Origin: Multifurca ochricompacta
Lineage: Eukaryota > Basidiomycota > Agaricomycetes > Russulales > Russulaceae
Assembly: GCA_022496185.1 (NCBI GenBank)
Contig: WTXG01000050.1
Location: forward strand, 124,001-188,000
Reading direction: 5' to 3'
Length of the DNA: 64,000 nt
In this document: in pieces, positions 45,302 to 56,844 of the stretch
Layout of the letters: each line of letters starts with the position of its first letter
How positions within the stretch are numbered: position 1 is the stretch's first letter
Notes under the pieces: generated by a model
Seen by the model: the letters and a program-made list of their open reading frames with translations, nothing else
Told to the model about the DNA's origin: nothing
Databases searched by the model: none
Program-made: the position numbers and the translations under genes

Positions 45302-47477
45302 CAAAGTGTATAGCCCTTAGAAGTGGGCTCATATCCGACAAAGACGGCTTCCCTGGCTTTGGGATCTAGTTTTCGCTGCTTGCCCTCTGGAACATGATAA
45401 TAGGCTTTGCAACCAAAGACCTTAAAATACAAGACATCTGGTTTGTTCCCAACCAGAAGCTCAAGCAGAGTTTTCCACTTATTAGAACAAATGGGAGTTC
45501 TGTTATATATATGACATGCTGTTTCAACAGCACACTCCCAGAAGCCAAGGGACAGGCCAGCATCATGCAGCATGCTAGTGCCTTTTTCCATAATGGTTCT
45601 GTTGAACCTCTCGGCCCTTCCATTCTGTTGTGGACTATACGGCATTGTAAGTTTATGCTCTATGCCAAAATCTTCAAGCGTTGCCTTCAGCACCTTGTTC
45701 ACATACTTGCCACCACGATCTGTATGAAGACACTTGATTTTATGATTGAATTTATTTTCTAGTAGTGTCTTCAGTTTATTAAAACTGGTGTAAACAGATC
45801 TTTAGACTTCATTGGAACAATTAAAGTGTATTTGCTAAAGTCGTCCAAGAAGGTGGCAAAGTATAGATTCCCTTGTATTGAACTGCATTGCAAGGGACCT
45901 ACAAGATCACTATGAAGGATCTCAAGGGGGGCTGATGCGCACTTTGAAGATGGGGGAAATGGAAGATGATGGGACTTGCCCATTTCACAGCCATAACACG
46001 GCTTGTCTTCCACTTGGCTATTATTAATTCTGAGGCCTTTAACCGCCTCAGGAGCATATCTCTTTAGGGCCTCTTTTGACATATGCCCCATTCTTTGATG
46101 CCAGATTTCTAGTGAGGCAGATGCAGATGTATGGATACTATTCAGGATGTGTTTGCCTAGTACCCAATACAATTTGCCAAACTTCCATGCTTCCGCTATG
46201 ATATTGTCGCCATATTTTATTGTTGCCTTCTTATTATCTAAGAACACAGTTGCCCCTTTTTCTACTAGGGCACTGGCGGAGAGTATTTTATGTCCTCCAG
46301 GCATGTGGAGCACATTGCTCAATTCCAAGTTGAAACCTTGATCAGTCCTGATGACCACAGTGCCAACCCCACTTGTCTTGACTATGGAGTTGTCACCTAG
46401 TGATACTTCATGGGTTGTGTCAACTTTATATGTATCAAAGTCTTCAAGGTTTGGACTGAAATGAGACATTGCTCCACTATCAAGCATCCAATAATCTGAG
46501 TTGATGTCCAGATTATAGGTGTGGACATAAAGGCAAATGCGAGGTGCTTCATGCACCTCCTCTATTTTGCCACTACCATTAACTACAGTGGCTATAGTGT
46601 TTACATGTTGGGCCTCAGCCCTCTTCTTGTTCCCTGCCTTGCCTTTCTTGGCATTCTCCAGGTCCTTCTTCTTCTTTGCGCAAGCATTGGACTTGTGTCC
46701 AGGCTTTTGGCAATAGAAGCAGACCACCCCTTGTGAACCAGGGGCAGCAGCGGGAAGTGGTGATAAATTTGTATTTTTTGGTTTTGATTTGACAGGTGCA
46801 GCCTTAGATAGGACTGCACTACCACTTCCTGAGGGACCTGCCAGGCGACTCTCCTCATTCAGGAACCTTTGCACAAGGTCCTGAGGAGAATGACGCTCTG
46901 GATTGCCAGAGGCCAGTATAGAGCCGGCAATGGCACTGTAGGAGTCTGGGAGAGCTTTTAGCAATATGAAGCTCATCTGGAGGTCATTGACCTCCATCCC
47001 ATTCTCCCTTAGGGTACTCCTGGCATCCAGGACCTTTTGTAATTGGGTCCTGAATTGCTGTCCTTCATCCAAACGGAAGGACACCAGGGCAAGCCACAAA
47101 TTATATGTGGCCATGCTACCTACAGAGCCATAAAGCCGCTCCAACTTATTATACTTCTCACTAAGAGAAGGATAATTGGCATCAGAAGCTACTTGGGAGT
47201 AGACTTCTTGGGTGACATTAAGAAAGAGGAGCCCAATTAACATTTCCTCTTCTCCCATCCATTCCTTAAGGATGGGATCAATGACCTCCTTCTGCATTTT
47301 CTCCTTTTTGTCCTTGTCCTCTGGGAGAAGGGGCATATCAGGGTAGGGTGTAAGAATATGCCTCCTGAGCCCATTCATCCTCAAAAGGGCATTAAAGTTG
47401 GCAGACCAAACCTGCCAGTTGGAGCCATCAAGGTGCTCCATCTTGGAGGAGGGAGGGAAGACAATTGAGGACGGCAT
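45302..47477 (-). pseudogene. gag-pol: Cop2 gag-protease-integrase, frameshifted
   Basis: True start ATG 47477 (MPSSIVFPPSSKMEHLDG). Gag, CCHC knuckle (CFYCQKPGHKSNAC), protease (WMLDSGAMSHF; Cop1 has GATAHF), integrase zinc region, then a one-base deletion in a run of A (45781-45784, four where Cop1 has five) that shifts the frame inside the integrase core. The rest of the core (NGRAERFN) continues to the B1 insertion. Confidence 0.92.
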
Positions 47478-48402
47478 TTTGAGATGTTATAAATGTTCCT
47501 GGTTCCAAGGAGCAGTTAGAACCAGTGCCCAGGTCTTGCTTAAGAGTGCCACCCCACACTGTGGCACTATGCTTCAGAACCTAGAAAGGTCCTGCCTCTG
47601 TTGTGCAACTTTCTAGGTATAGTAATGCTGTCTAGCGCAATCCTGTAACTAGACATAAGCTCTGGTAGACTAGCCAGAGTGTCTAGTGTAAACAAGACTG
47701 GGAGTCATGTCATGGAGGAGCCAACCGCAAGTTCCATTAGAGACAAAAGGTGTATAGCCCTTCCTCTAATGCTGGTGGTGGAGTCCATGATTAAGCCCTA
47801 GATGATTGGGGCCATGACTGAGTAGATGTCTAGTCTGTCTCTGGTAGGGTGTGGTTACCCTACAAAGGCAATGGATACTTATGCCCAGAGATGAAGACTA
47901 TATCTGCTATGTATAGACTATAGTAGTGCAGCCTACTTGTATCAAGCCCAAGCGTCATGGGAGTGACTACCCATGCCTTGTTCTAGACCCTAAACTCCAC
48001 ATGCAGGTCGCTTAACCTGGCTTACAGACAGAGCCAAGCATTGACTGGACTTAAAGCCACAAGCTTCTGGCTATAGGCCTACTAAAACTATCTATGGGAT
48101 GAAGACCCAGCTACAACTATGAAGTTACTAATACCTAGTGCACACTCAAGGAGCTTAAGATGTTTCACCCGCTTAGGGTCCCTCATCATCTTTTGCAAGA
48201 ACCCTGACAGGCTAGCCAAACAGTTCAGGATGAGCAGTAAACTGTGTCATCCTGTGGGGTGTTAAGGTGCACAGACTGTAAATAGGAAAGCTCACTGGAA
48301 GAAAGCGGTGGGAAAGATTTTGAAGCTTTTTGTGAGCTTAGTGTGCAAGAGCAAGTTGGGCTGTAATGAACAAAAGGGAATTACAGATCAGTATGAGCGG
48401 CA
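47478..48402 (-). other. Cop2 leader
   Basis: Complete 0.9-kb non-coding leader between primer site and gag ATG. Contains the same blocks as the Cop3 and Cop4 leaders. No RNA gene recognised. Confidence 0.75.
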
Positions 48403-48414
48403 GGGCCCATAACC
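48403..48414 (-). promoter_or_regulatory. copia primer-binding site (Cop2)
   Basis: GGTTATGGGCCC on the minus strand, directly inside the 5' LTR, identical to Cop3 and Cop4. Confidence 0.68.
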
Positions 48415-48815
48415 TGTCAAACAATCATGCTGCTGGTTATACTGACTGTGGTTAGTAGTGGTAAGGCTAGAAAGACAAGTATACTTCAGAGGTTTGAAGA
48501 AACTCTGAAGTGAAAGACACGAAACAGACACCCTTATATACCCATAGGGGCCAGGGGAAATGGTCTGTGCGCACTGGGAGTAAGTCCACAAGTGCTGGAT
48601 AATAAACAATGAGGGATAATGGCCATTGGCCAAGGAGATATCACATGCTTACTGCGCATTACTAAGGACATCACTAATCAGCTGAGTAAGAAGGGAAAGA
48701 AGTGTAATAAAGATAACATAAAAAGTCCGAAACTCCGGAAGCTAATCTAATCTTATCTACAGCTAAAGCGATCCTTAGATGCCTGAAGCATCTCCAGACA
48801 CATCCTGTGTCAACA
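48415..48815 (-). repeat. 5' LTR of Cop2 (401 bp)
   Basis: Twin of 34924-35324 with a handful of differences, mostly transitions. Followed by the duplication taatc. Confidence 0.94.
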
Positions 48816-48820
48816 TAATC

Positions 48821-49132
48821 ATGGACTCCACCACCAGCATTAGAGGAAGGGCTATACACCTTTTGTCTCTAATGGAACTTGCGGTTGGCTCCTCCATGAC
48901 ATGACTCCCAATTCTGGTTACACTAGACACTCTGGCTAGTCTACCAGAGCTTATGTCTAGTTACAGGATTGCGCTAGACAGCTTTACTATACCTAGAAAG
49001 TCACACAACAAAGGCAGGACCTTCTTAGGTTCTGAAGCATAGTGCCACAGTATGGGGTGGCACTCTTAAGCAAGACCTGGGCACTAGTTCTAACTGCTCC
49101 TTGGAACCAGGAACTTTTTATAACATCTCAAA
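48821..49132 (+). other. Cop3 leader, 3' part
   Basis: Continuation of 34308-34918 after Cop2. Ends just before the gag ATG. Non-coding. Confidence 0.8.
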
Positions 49133-49706
49133 ATGCCGTCCTCAATTGTCTTCCCTCCCTCCTCCAAGATGGAGTGCCTCGATGGGTCCAACTGGCAGGT
49201 TTGGTCTGCCAATTTCAATGCCCTTTTGAGGATGAATGGGCTCAGGAGGCACATTATCACTGCCTACCCTGACATGCCCCTCCTACCTGAAGATAAGGAG
49301 GAGAAGGAAAAGATGCAAAAAGAAGTCATTGATCCCATCCTTAGGGAATGGAGGGGAGAAGAGGAAATGTTGATTGGGCTACTCTATCTCAATGTAACCC
49401 AAGAGGTTTACTCTCAAGTAACCTCCAATGCCGACTATCCTTCTCTTTTTGAGAAGTATAGTAAGTTGGAGCGCCTCTATGGTGCTGTAGGGAGCATGGC
49501 CACGTATAATTTGTGGCTTGCCCTGGTGTCCTTCTGCCTAGATGAAGGACAGTCTTTCAGGACCCAATTACAAAAGGTCCTGGATGCCAGGAGTACCCTT
49601 AGGGAGAACGGGATGGAGGTCAATGACCTCCAGATGAGCTTCATTTTGTTGAAAGCTCTCCCTGACTCCTACAGCACCATTGCCAGCTCCATACTGGCCT
49701 CTGGTG
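49133..49706 (+). pseudogene. gag: Cop3 gag, truncated
   Basis: 191 codons from MPSSIVFPPSSK, close to Cop1 and Cop2 gag, open until the Cop4 LTR cuts it after SILASG. The rest of Cop3 is not in the window. Confidence 0.9.
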
Positions 49707-50223
49707 TGTTGAACACAGGATGTGTTTGGTGATGTTTCAGGCATCAGGAGATTAGATTAGCTACTTTGTGGATTAGATTAGATTCCGGAGTTTCAGACTT
49801 TTTACTATATCATTATTACTTTCTTTCTCACATTCCGCAGTAGCTGACTGATGTACCTTAGTAATGATGTACAAGCATGTGATTCCTTACTGGCCAATGG
49901 CCTTATGCCCTCATGTTTATTGTTTGGATGTTGTCCGGCACTTGTGGACTTATTCCCAGTGCACAGACCATCCCTTGAAGAGTATATAAGGGTGTCTGTT
50001 CCGTCTCTTACACTTCAGAGTTCTCTTCACCTCTGAAGTGTAAGTCCTATCTCTCTTACTTACTACCTTACCTTTGACTAACCGTCTCATGTAGATAACT
50101 TGTCTTTCTAGGTGTGTAGTATAGTATAATAGAGTTCTCTTCACCTCTGAAGTATAACTTGTCTTTCTAGCCTAACCTGCTAACTCTTACAGTCAGTATG
50201 CTGCGCACCATGACTGTTTCACA
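49707..50223 (+). repeat. 5' LTR of Cop4 (517 bp)
   Basis: tgttgaacacagg to tttcaca. Like the Cop1/Cop3 LTR it has the CTTCAGAG/CTCTGAAG element and a second copy about 110 bases later. Confidence 0.9.
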
Positions 50224-50235
50224 GGTTATGGGCCC
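50224..50235 (+). promoter_or_regulatory. copia primer-binding site (Cop4)
   Basis: GGTTATGGGCCC next to the LTR; conserved although the gag proteins have diverged. Confidence 0.65.
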
Positions 50236-51160
50236 TGGGCACACTTAACTGATCTGTCTCTCTTTTTCTTTTGATCAGTCCAACCTTTGACTAAAAGCTT
50301 CACAAAAGCTCAAAAGCAACCTTCCCAATCAGCTTTTCTTTGTGAGCTTCTATTCATTCGATCTTTGCCCTTAACTGTCCACAAGGTGGTGTGCTTTATG
50401 TGCCCACCTTGATCTGTCTGGCTAGTCCCTCAGGGGATTCTTACAAGAGGTGATGAGGGACCCTAAGCGGGTGAAACACCTTGAGTTCCTCATGTGTGCT
50501 CTAAGTAAATAGTATTCATAGTTGTAGCTGGGTCTTTGTCCCATAGATAGTCTTAGTAAGCCACTTGCCCAGAAGGCTTGAGGCTATAGGTTCAGTCAAT
50601 GCTTGGCTCGATCCATAAGCCAGGTTTAGCGACCTGCAGGTAGAGTTTAGGGTCTAGAAAAAGGCATGGGTAGTCACTCCCATGACGCTTGGGCTCGATA
50701 CAAGTAGGCTTGAACTACTATAGTAGTTACAAAGTAGCTAGAAGGTCTTGTCTCTGGGCAGAAGTATCCGCTGCCACAGTTGGGGGTTCGCCCTAACCAG
50801 AGGATACCTGATAGTCTACTATAGTCATGGCCCCAATCATCTAGGGCTTAATCATGGACTCCACCACCAGCACTAGAGGAAGGGCTATATACCCTTTGTC
50901 TCTAGTGGAACTTGCAGTTGGCTCCTCCATGACATGACTCCCCATCTATTTACACAATGTCCCCCTGATGTGGGCTTAGGACCTGTTGTAGATGGTGCTA
51001 GACAACTTACTATACTACTTAGAAGTCACACATCAGAGGCAGGACTTTTTTAAGTTCTGAAGCATAGCACCACAGAGTGGACAGGCCCTCTTAAATGAGA
51101 CCTGGACAACTGGTTCTAACTGCTCCTTGGAACCAGGATCAACCTTTTTAAATCATCTCA
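50236..51160 (+). other. Cop4 leader
   Basis: 0.9-kb non-coding leader with blocks shared with Cop2 and Cop3. No open frame or RNA gene seen. Confidence 0.75.
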
Positions 51161-52514
51161 ATGTCTTCCATTGTCTTCCCACCTACCTTCAAGTTTGACA
51201 AGCTTGATGGCTCCAACTGGCAGCAGTGGTCTGTGTCTTTCACAGCCCTGCTCAGGATCAATGGATGAAGAGGCACATCACACATGATGCCCCTGAATTC
51301 CTGAATCTGCCAAGCCAGAAGATGGAGAAAAGGATGATGAGTATGCCAAATGCTTCGCAAGTTGGTCGGAGCCTATGTACCTAGAATGGAACAGAGTGGA
51401 GGAAGTCCTCATGGGAGTTCTGGTGATGGTAGTATCATCAGAAACATACTCCCAGATTGCCTCTGACAGAACGTATCCAACTGTCAATGCCAAGTATGAG
51501 TGATTGGAATCACTCTACGGCTCAGTAGGAAGCATGGCCACCTACAATTTGTGGTGTTCTGTGTCTTCTTTCCACTTGGAGGAAGGCAAGCAATTCAGAC
51601 CCCAATTGCAGCATGTGTTGGATGTGAGGAGTACTCTCAAAGAGAATGGGATGGAGATCTCTGATCTCCAGATGAGCTTTATATTGCTCCAATCCCTACC
51701 TCCATCCTACTCAGCCATTGCTGGCTCAATCCTGGCATCAGGTCCCCCTGACCGACTTTCCCCTCAGGACCTCATGCAGAGGTTCCTAAATGAGGAAAGC
51801 CGACTAGCTGGCCCCGCAGGAAGTGGTGTTGGGGCTGCCCTTAACAAGGCAGCCCATGTCAACAAAAATAAAAACAAAAAACAAGTAGCTTTCACGCCAC
51901 AACCTGCAGGTGCATCATTGTCCAATGATGTCACCTGCTTCTATTGCCAGAAGCTGGGCCACAAGGCTAATGAATGTTGGCAAAGGAAACAGGACAGAGC
52001 CAATGCTGATGCAGGCAAAAAGGGCAACAAGAGGAAGGGGCAAGGCCCCAGTGTACAAACAAACTCCACACAAGTAGCTACTGTAGTTAATGGTAGTGGC
52101 AGAATACAGGAGGTGCATGAGACACCTCGCATTTCACTTTATTCCTTGACTGAACATATGCAAGAAGTCGATGATGGCAGCAACCCTTGGATGATGGACA
52201 GCGGAGCCACCACTCACTTCACACCATACTTAGAAGACTTCTCTGAGTATCTCCCACATACGGGACACCAGGTGACAATTGGTGATGGCTCCATAGTCCA
52301 AGTCGAAGGAACAGGCAAAGTCATTCTCAAAACTCATAATAATTATGAGTTAGAATTGAATAATGTCTACTATATGCCTGGCAGTGAAAGAATACTGTCA
52401 ACAAGCTGCATCACCAACAAAGGCAGCTCAGTGGAGTTTACTCCATCTGAAGTCAGAATAAAGTATAATAATGCAATAATAGCGGAAGGTGTCAAGGCTA
52501 TGGGACTTTATTGG
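51161..52514 (+). pseudogene. gag: Cop4 gag-protease, frameshifted and truncated
   Basis: Start MSSIVFPPTFKFDKLDG. Frame changes near 51265 (after RING) and near 51305, and a TGA at 51501 (KYE-stop-LESLYG), split the N-terminus. From 51504 the frame is open: gag, knuckle CFYCQKLGHKANEC near 51936, protease MMDSGATTHFTP near 52190, then cut by the D1 LTR after GLYW. Confidence 0.88.
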
Positions 52515-53090
52515 TGTTACAACTCACTGTCGACTGCCTGGACAGTGGGTTGTATGCAAAGGGGAAGGGGTTTTGGAAGTGGGCAAAGGATGAGAGTGAG
52601 GGTGAAAGTGCAAGGGAGACGAAGTGAACAGCTCAAGGGCAAGGGATGAGAAGCCTTCCACAAGGTGCGGCTAATCTCCTAGGTAATCAGGAACCGGATC
52701 ACAAGTGGACAGTCTGGAGCTGTCCATTCTATTCCAAAAGGGTTTATATACATAATTACAACTGGGACTTTGGCCTGTGCACCACTTTAGGGGAGGTTAA
52801 CTTCACTTTAACTCCCTACTGATCCACCAATGAGAATAGCCCCACTTTTGGGCTTAGAAATCCGCAGTCCGCAGTCCGCAGTCTGTGGGCTGCTGTTTAG
52901 GCATTGTGGGGTTCTGTTAGTACTCTTCCCACAGGTCTCCAATTTGGCAGGAGTCCGGCCCTGGTCCAGACTGGCCTTTCTCTGGTCTTAATCTAGGGTT
53001 ATCTTCGTCTTTGAGGGTTCTACAAGGTCTCTGGGAGCGTCTGGGGACTTCTGGGAGGTCAAGAGGTTTTCTGGGTGTCAGTTCATGACA
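52515..53090 (-). repeat. 3' LTR of D1 (576 bp)
   Basis: tgttacaactc to ttcatgaca. Holds a 7-bp tandem repeat (cagtccg, about three units) near 52861. Purine tract AAAGAGGGG follows on the minus strand. Confidence 0.92.
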
Positions 53091-53179
53091 CTATCCCCTC
53101 TTTAGGGTCTTGCTGTGCCACAGCAAGTTTGTCAGAGGTGTGGGGGTCTAGGCAGGGTGGGGTGTCGATGATGGAAGTC

Positions 53180-56100
53180 TCAAAGCAGGGTCATGGCATT
53201 CTTCATTTCAGTGAAGGGGACCCAAGAGTTTTCTGAGGCAGGGTAGCCTTTCCATTTGACAAGGTAACAGATGCCCTTCCTGTTAGGGGTGTGAGCAGAC
53301 TGTAAGATGGTCTCTATCTCGTAATGGTCTTCTTCCCCATTCACAAGTTCTGGTGGTGGTCGAGTGAAGTTGGGTCCATGGACTGGGGTTTCTTTGTAGT
53401 GGGACAGGAGAGAGTTGTGAAAGACTGGGTGGATGCGCCATGACTTGGGAGTTCAAGCTTGCAGTTAACAGGGCCAGAGTGTATGACTTTGAAAGGACCA
53501 TGGTGTTGGGGGCTGAGTTTGGCTTTGGGGTGAGTGGTGCATATATTTGTCCCTTCCAACCAAACCAGCTCTCCTGTTTTGAAAGCATGGAGGGGTCCAT
53601 CTGGTCTCAATTGTTTCATGAGCTTTGCAGCCACCTGGAGGGCAGCAGCTACTTCACTACGGATAATTTCTAGGGTGCAGAGTCTTTCTTCCACTGACAG
53701 GATAGGGGTGGTGAAATGGAGTGGGGGAATAAACTCTGGTTGGAAGCCATACCAGATTTCAAAGGGAGATCTTTTAGTAGCACTGTGAGTTCTAGCATTG
53801 TGGGCAAACTCCATAAAGGGGATCAGTTCTGCCCAGTCATCTTGTTGGAAGTTGCAAAAGACACGGAGGTATTGTTCTAGTTCTTGGTTGACCCGTTCAG
53901 TCTCTCCATCAGTCTGGGGGTGATAGGCGGTGCTCAAGGATGATTGTACCCCTAGCTTGCTCCACATTTCCTTCATGACTTTGGATGCAAACTGGGGGCC
54001 TCGATCAGAGATGACTTGGTCTGGGAGGCCAGTGCGTCTCCATACATGTTCAAGGAATAGTTTGGAGGTTTCTGGAGCAGTGATATCTTTGGTGCAAGGA
54101 ACAATGATGGTGGCTTTACTGAACCAGTCCACCACCACAAATAGGGAGTCATATGACTGAGACAGGGGTAAATCTGTGATGAAGTCCATGGTGATTGTTC
54201 CCCATACTCGAGTTGGAACTTGGTTGGGTTGCAAAGGGATGGGTAGTCGAGGTTGAACTTTGGTTTCTTGGCAGGTGGCACATCCATCCACATATTCTTT
54301 GACAAAGGAGGACATCCCTGGCCACCAAAATTCTCATGATACTAGTTCATAGGTTTCCATCTGCCTGGATGTCCTGTGGCAATGGAATCATGGTGTAACT
54401 TTACAATGTCTCTTCGTAGTTCTTGGGACTTGGGGATGTAGACTTGGCCTTTATGTAGGATTAGGCCATTCTCTAGGTTCCAGTCCTCCAGTCCTTTGGC
54501 GAGGGAGCATGGCCCATTGTGCAAGATGGTGGTCAGGGCTTGGGTGACTTCATCGTCATGGTCTTGGCAGTCTTTGATTCTGTGGTGTAGAGTGGAGTCA
54601 TGAGTTGTTGTGACTGTGGTTTTCATGGCCTGAATGCAAAAGAACTTAGAGTCCAGGAGTATGCGCTCATCATTGTCATGCTCTATCCCCTCTTTATGGT
54701 CTGGATGCCAGGACAGAGCATCAGATTTGTTGAAAGAGCCAGGTTTGTGAACAATGGTGAAGTTGTATTGAGACAGTTCAAGGGCCCACCATGCTTGGCA
54801 GTGGGAGAGCTTCTGCTTGGAGCGGAAGTAAGTCAGGTTGTTGTGGTCAGTCCACACTCAAAGGGAAGGGCTGCGCCCTCAAGGTAGTGTCTCCAGGTGT
54901 CCAGAGCATGAACAATGGCAAGAAGTTCTTTGTCATGGATGTCATAGTTGTGTTCAGCATCCAGCATGGACTTGGATAGGAAGCAAGGGGATGGTAGCGA
55001 TTGAGTTCATCAGGTTGTTCAAGGATAGCACCAATAGCAAAGTCACTGGCATCAGTGATGACATGGAAAGCTTTAGTATGGTCAGGGAGGGCGAGGACAG
55101 GGGCAGTGGTGAAAGCATTCTTTAGGGTGGAAAAGGCAAGGTCATGGTCAGAAGTCCAGAGGAAAGGGGTATCTTTCTTGGTGAGATCATGGAGGGGGCA
55201 GGCAATAAGGGAGAAGTCTTTGATAAAATGTCGGTAGAAGTTGCAGAATCCAAGGAAGGCTTGGAGTTGCTTTAGGGTGGTGGGGGAGGCCATTTGTAAT
55301 ACCCTCTAATTTAGCAGGGTCCATCTGGACACAGCCAGCTGTGATGACTAGGCCAAGATATCAATGGTTGTCTGAGCAAAGGTACACTTCTCAGGCTTTA
55401 GATATAAGTCAAACTGTTGGAGGCGTTGAAGGACTTGGTGAGTAAGTGTTCTGTGGTGTCCATGGTGTCTGTAAATATTAAGATGTGTCCATATAGATGA
55501 CAACATGGTCGTGGCAAGGAGATCTTCGAAGGCTCTATTCATGAAGGCTTGGAATGTGGCAGGGGAGTTACAGAGTCCAAAGAACATGACAAGGGGTTCA
55601 AAGAGACCTCGGTTGGTCTTAAAGGCAGCTTTCCATTCATCTCCTTCTTTGATACGGATATTGTTATATCCCCAGCGATATCAAACTTGGTGAAGTAGTG
55701 AGCATGGTGAAGTTTGTCAATGAGTTCTGGGATCAAGGGTAGGGGGTAAGCATTCTTTACTGTGATTTCATTCAAGGCTCGATAATCTTGGACAGGACAT
55801 AGTTTTCCATCCTTCTTTTTTACAAAGAAGAAGGGGCTAGCAATGGGGGACTTAGATTCTCTGATATATCCCTTGGCAGGTGGTCATTTAAGAAAATGTC
55901 CAGGGCTTTCTGTTCTTCAGGGGTGAGCTTGTAGATGCCGCAGTCGGCACTTTGGCATCTGGTTTGAGTTCTATGGCATGGTCCCATGGTTGGTGCTGTG
56001 GCAAACATTGAGAGGCTTTCTCTTCAAAGACAGATCGGTATGTGAGGTATTCAGGAGGGAGTTGGTCTTCTAAGGATGTAGGGGTCTTTACTTGATCTGC

Positions 56101-56844
56101 AGCAATCTGAGTGGATATGGTGGTCTTGGCACGGATATGGACAATGAATTTGGGAGGCACTTCTTCTGGGTAATCATGGGGTGATCTGTGATTAGGGCTG
56201 CAAAGGTTTCTGCTGCTGCTATGAGTGTCTGGTCCATCAGGGGTTGTACTGTGATTGTAGACAGGGCGGGCAAGAGGGGTGTGTCGAAGCAAAGGTCAGA
56301 GGGGTCATGGTAAGGGTGCAGGATGTGGGGCAATGTTTTAAGGTCAGGGTGTCATCTTTCCAGTTTACTTCTGGGTTGTGGCAACGTAGCCAGTCAGTTC
56401 CTAAGATAATGTCATGGTCCCCTATATTAGTAACATAGAACTCTGCAAGTTCTTCATGGTATTGGTCTCGGAGGGGTAGTCGTAGGATTTGGGTTGTGGT
56501 GTAGTAAATGGCTCTGTTAGCATTACTAGTTCCATCCACATTTTTGACTCAGAGAGGCTTGGCAAGGGTGCTCAAGGTTAGGTGATGTGCTTTGGCATAG
56601 TCTTGATGGATTATTAATCCTTCTGCCCCACTATCTATTAGGGCATGGCACTGATTTTCTTCCTAGTGTTTGTCCAATGAGTTCTGCTTTGAGCACAATA
56701 GAAGGTGATCTAGCATTTCTAGTCACTAACAAGGATACATGCTCAAAACCAAGGTTATCTAGGACCGCAGAGCGGTCGTACAAGGAACACTGGGGTTACA
56801 AGAAGTCCTCACAGACAGTGCAGCTGTAGGATGTGTTAAAAATC
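53180..56844 (-). pseudogene. pol: gypsy pol of D1, many frame breaks
   Basis: Protease region (NIGDHDIILGTDWLRCH, with an upstream DSGAE near 56630), RT ([37 protein letters not shown]), RNase H, an open 324-codon integrase stretch (54315-53341: CATCQETK, MDFITDLPLS, SDRGPQF, GETERVNQ) and a chromodomain (YLVKWKGYPASENSW) ending TGA 53180. At 55485-55500 one base is lost in the YMDD codons (GGACACATC for GGACGACATC). At least six other shifts or stops. Confidence 0.88.

Larger units (their letters stand above)
34924..48815 (-). mobile_element. Ty1/copia element Cop2, interrupted by B1
   Basis: 401-bp LTRs at both ends and duplication taatc (34919-34923, 48816-48820) inside the Cop3 leader. 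Own sequence 34924-37773 and 45302-48815. The LTR lacks one 111-bp unit present in the Cop1/Cop3 LTR. Confidence 0.95.
49707..52514 (+). mobile_element. Ty1/copia element Cop4, 5' half
   Basis: LTR, primer site, leader and gag-protease of a diverged copia subfamily, inserted in Cop3 gag and cut by D1. Its 3' half and right flank are absent, so its target duplication cannot be checked. Confidence 0.88.

Noticed and set aside
52861..52890. cagtccg tandem repeat as a CRISPR-like or satellite array
   Set aside because: Only about three 7-bp units, present in both D1 LTRs as part of the LTR, with no spacers.
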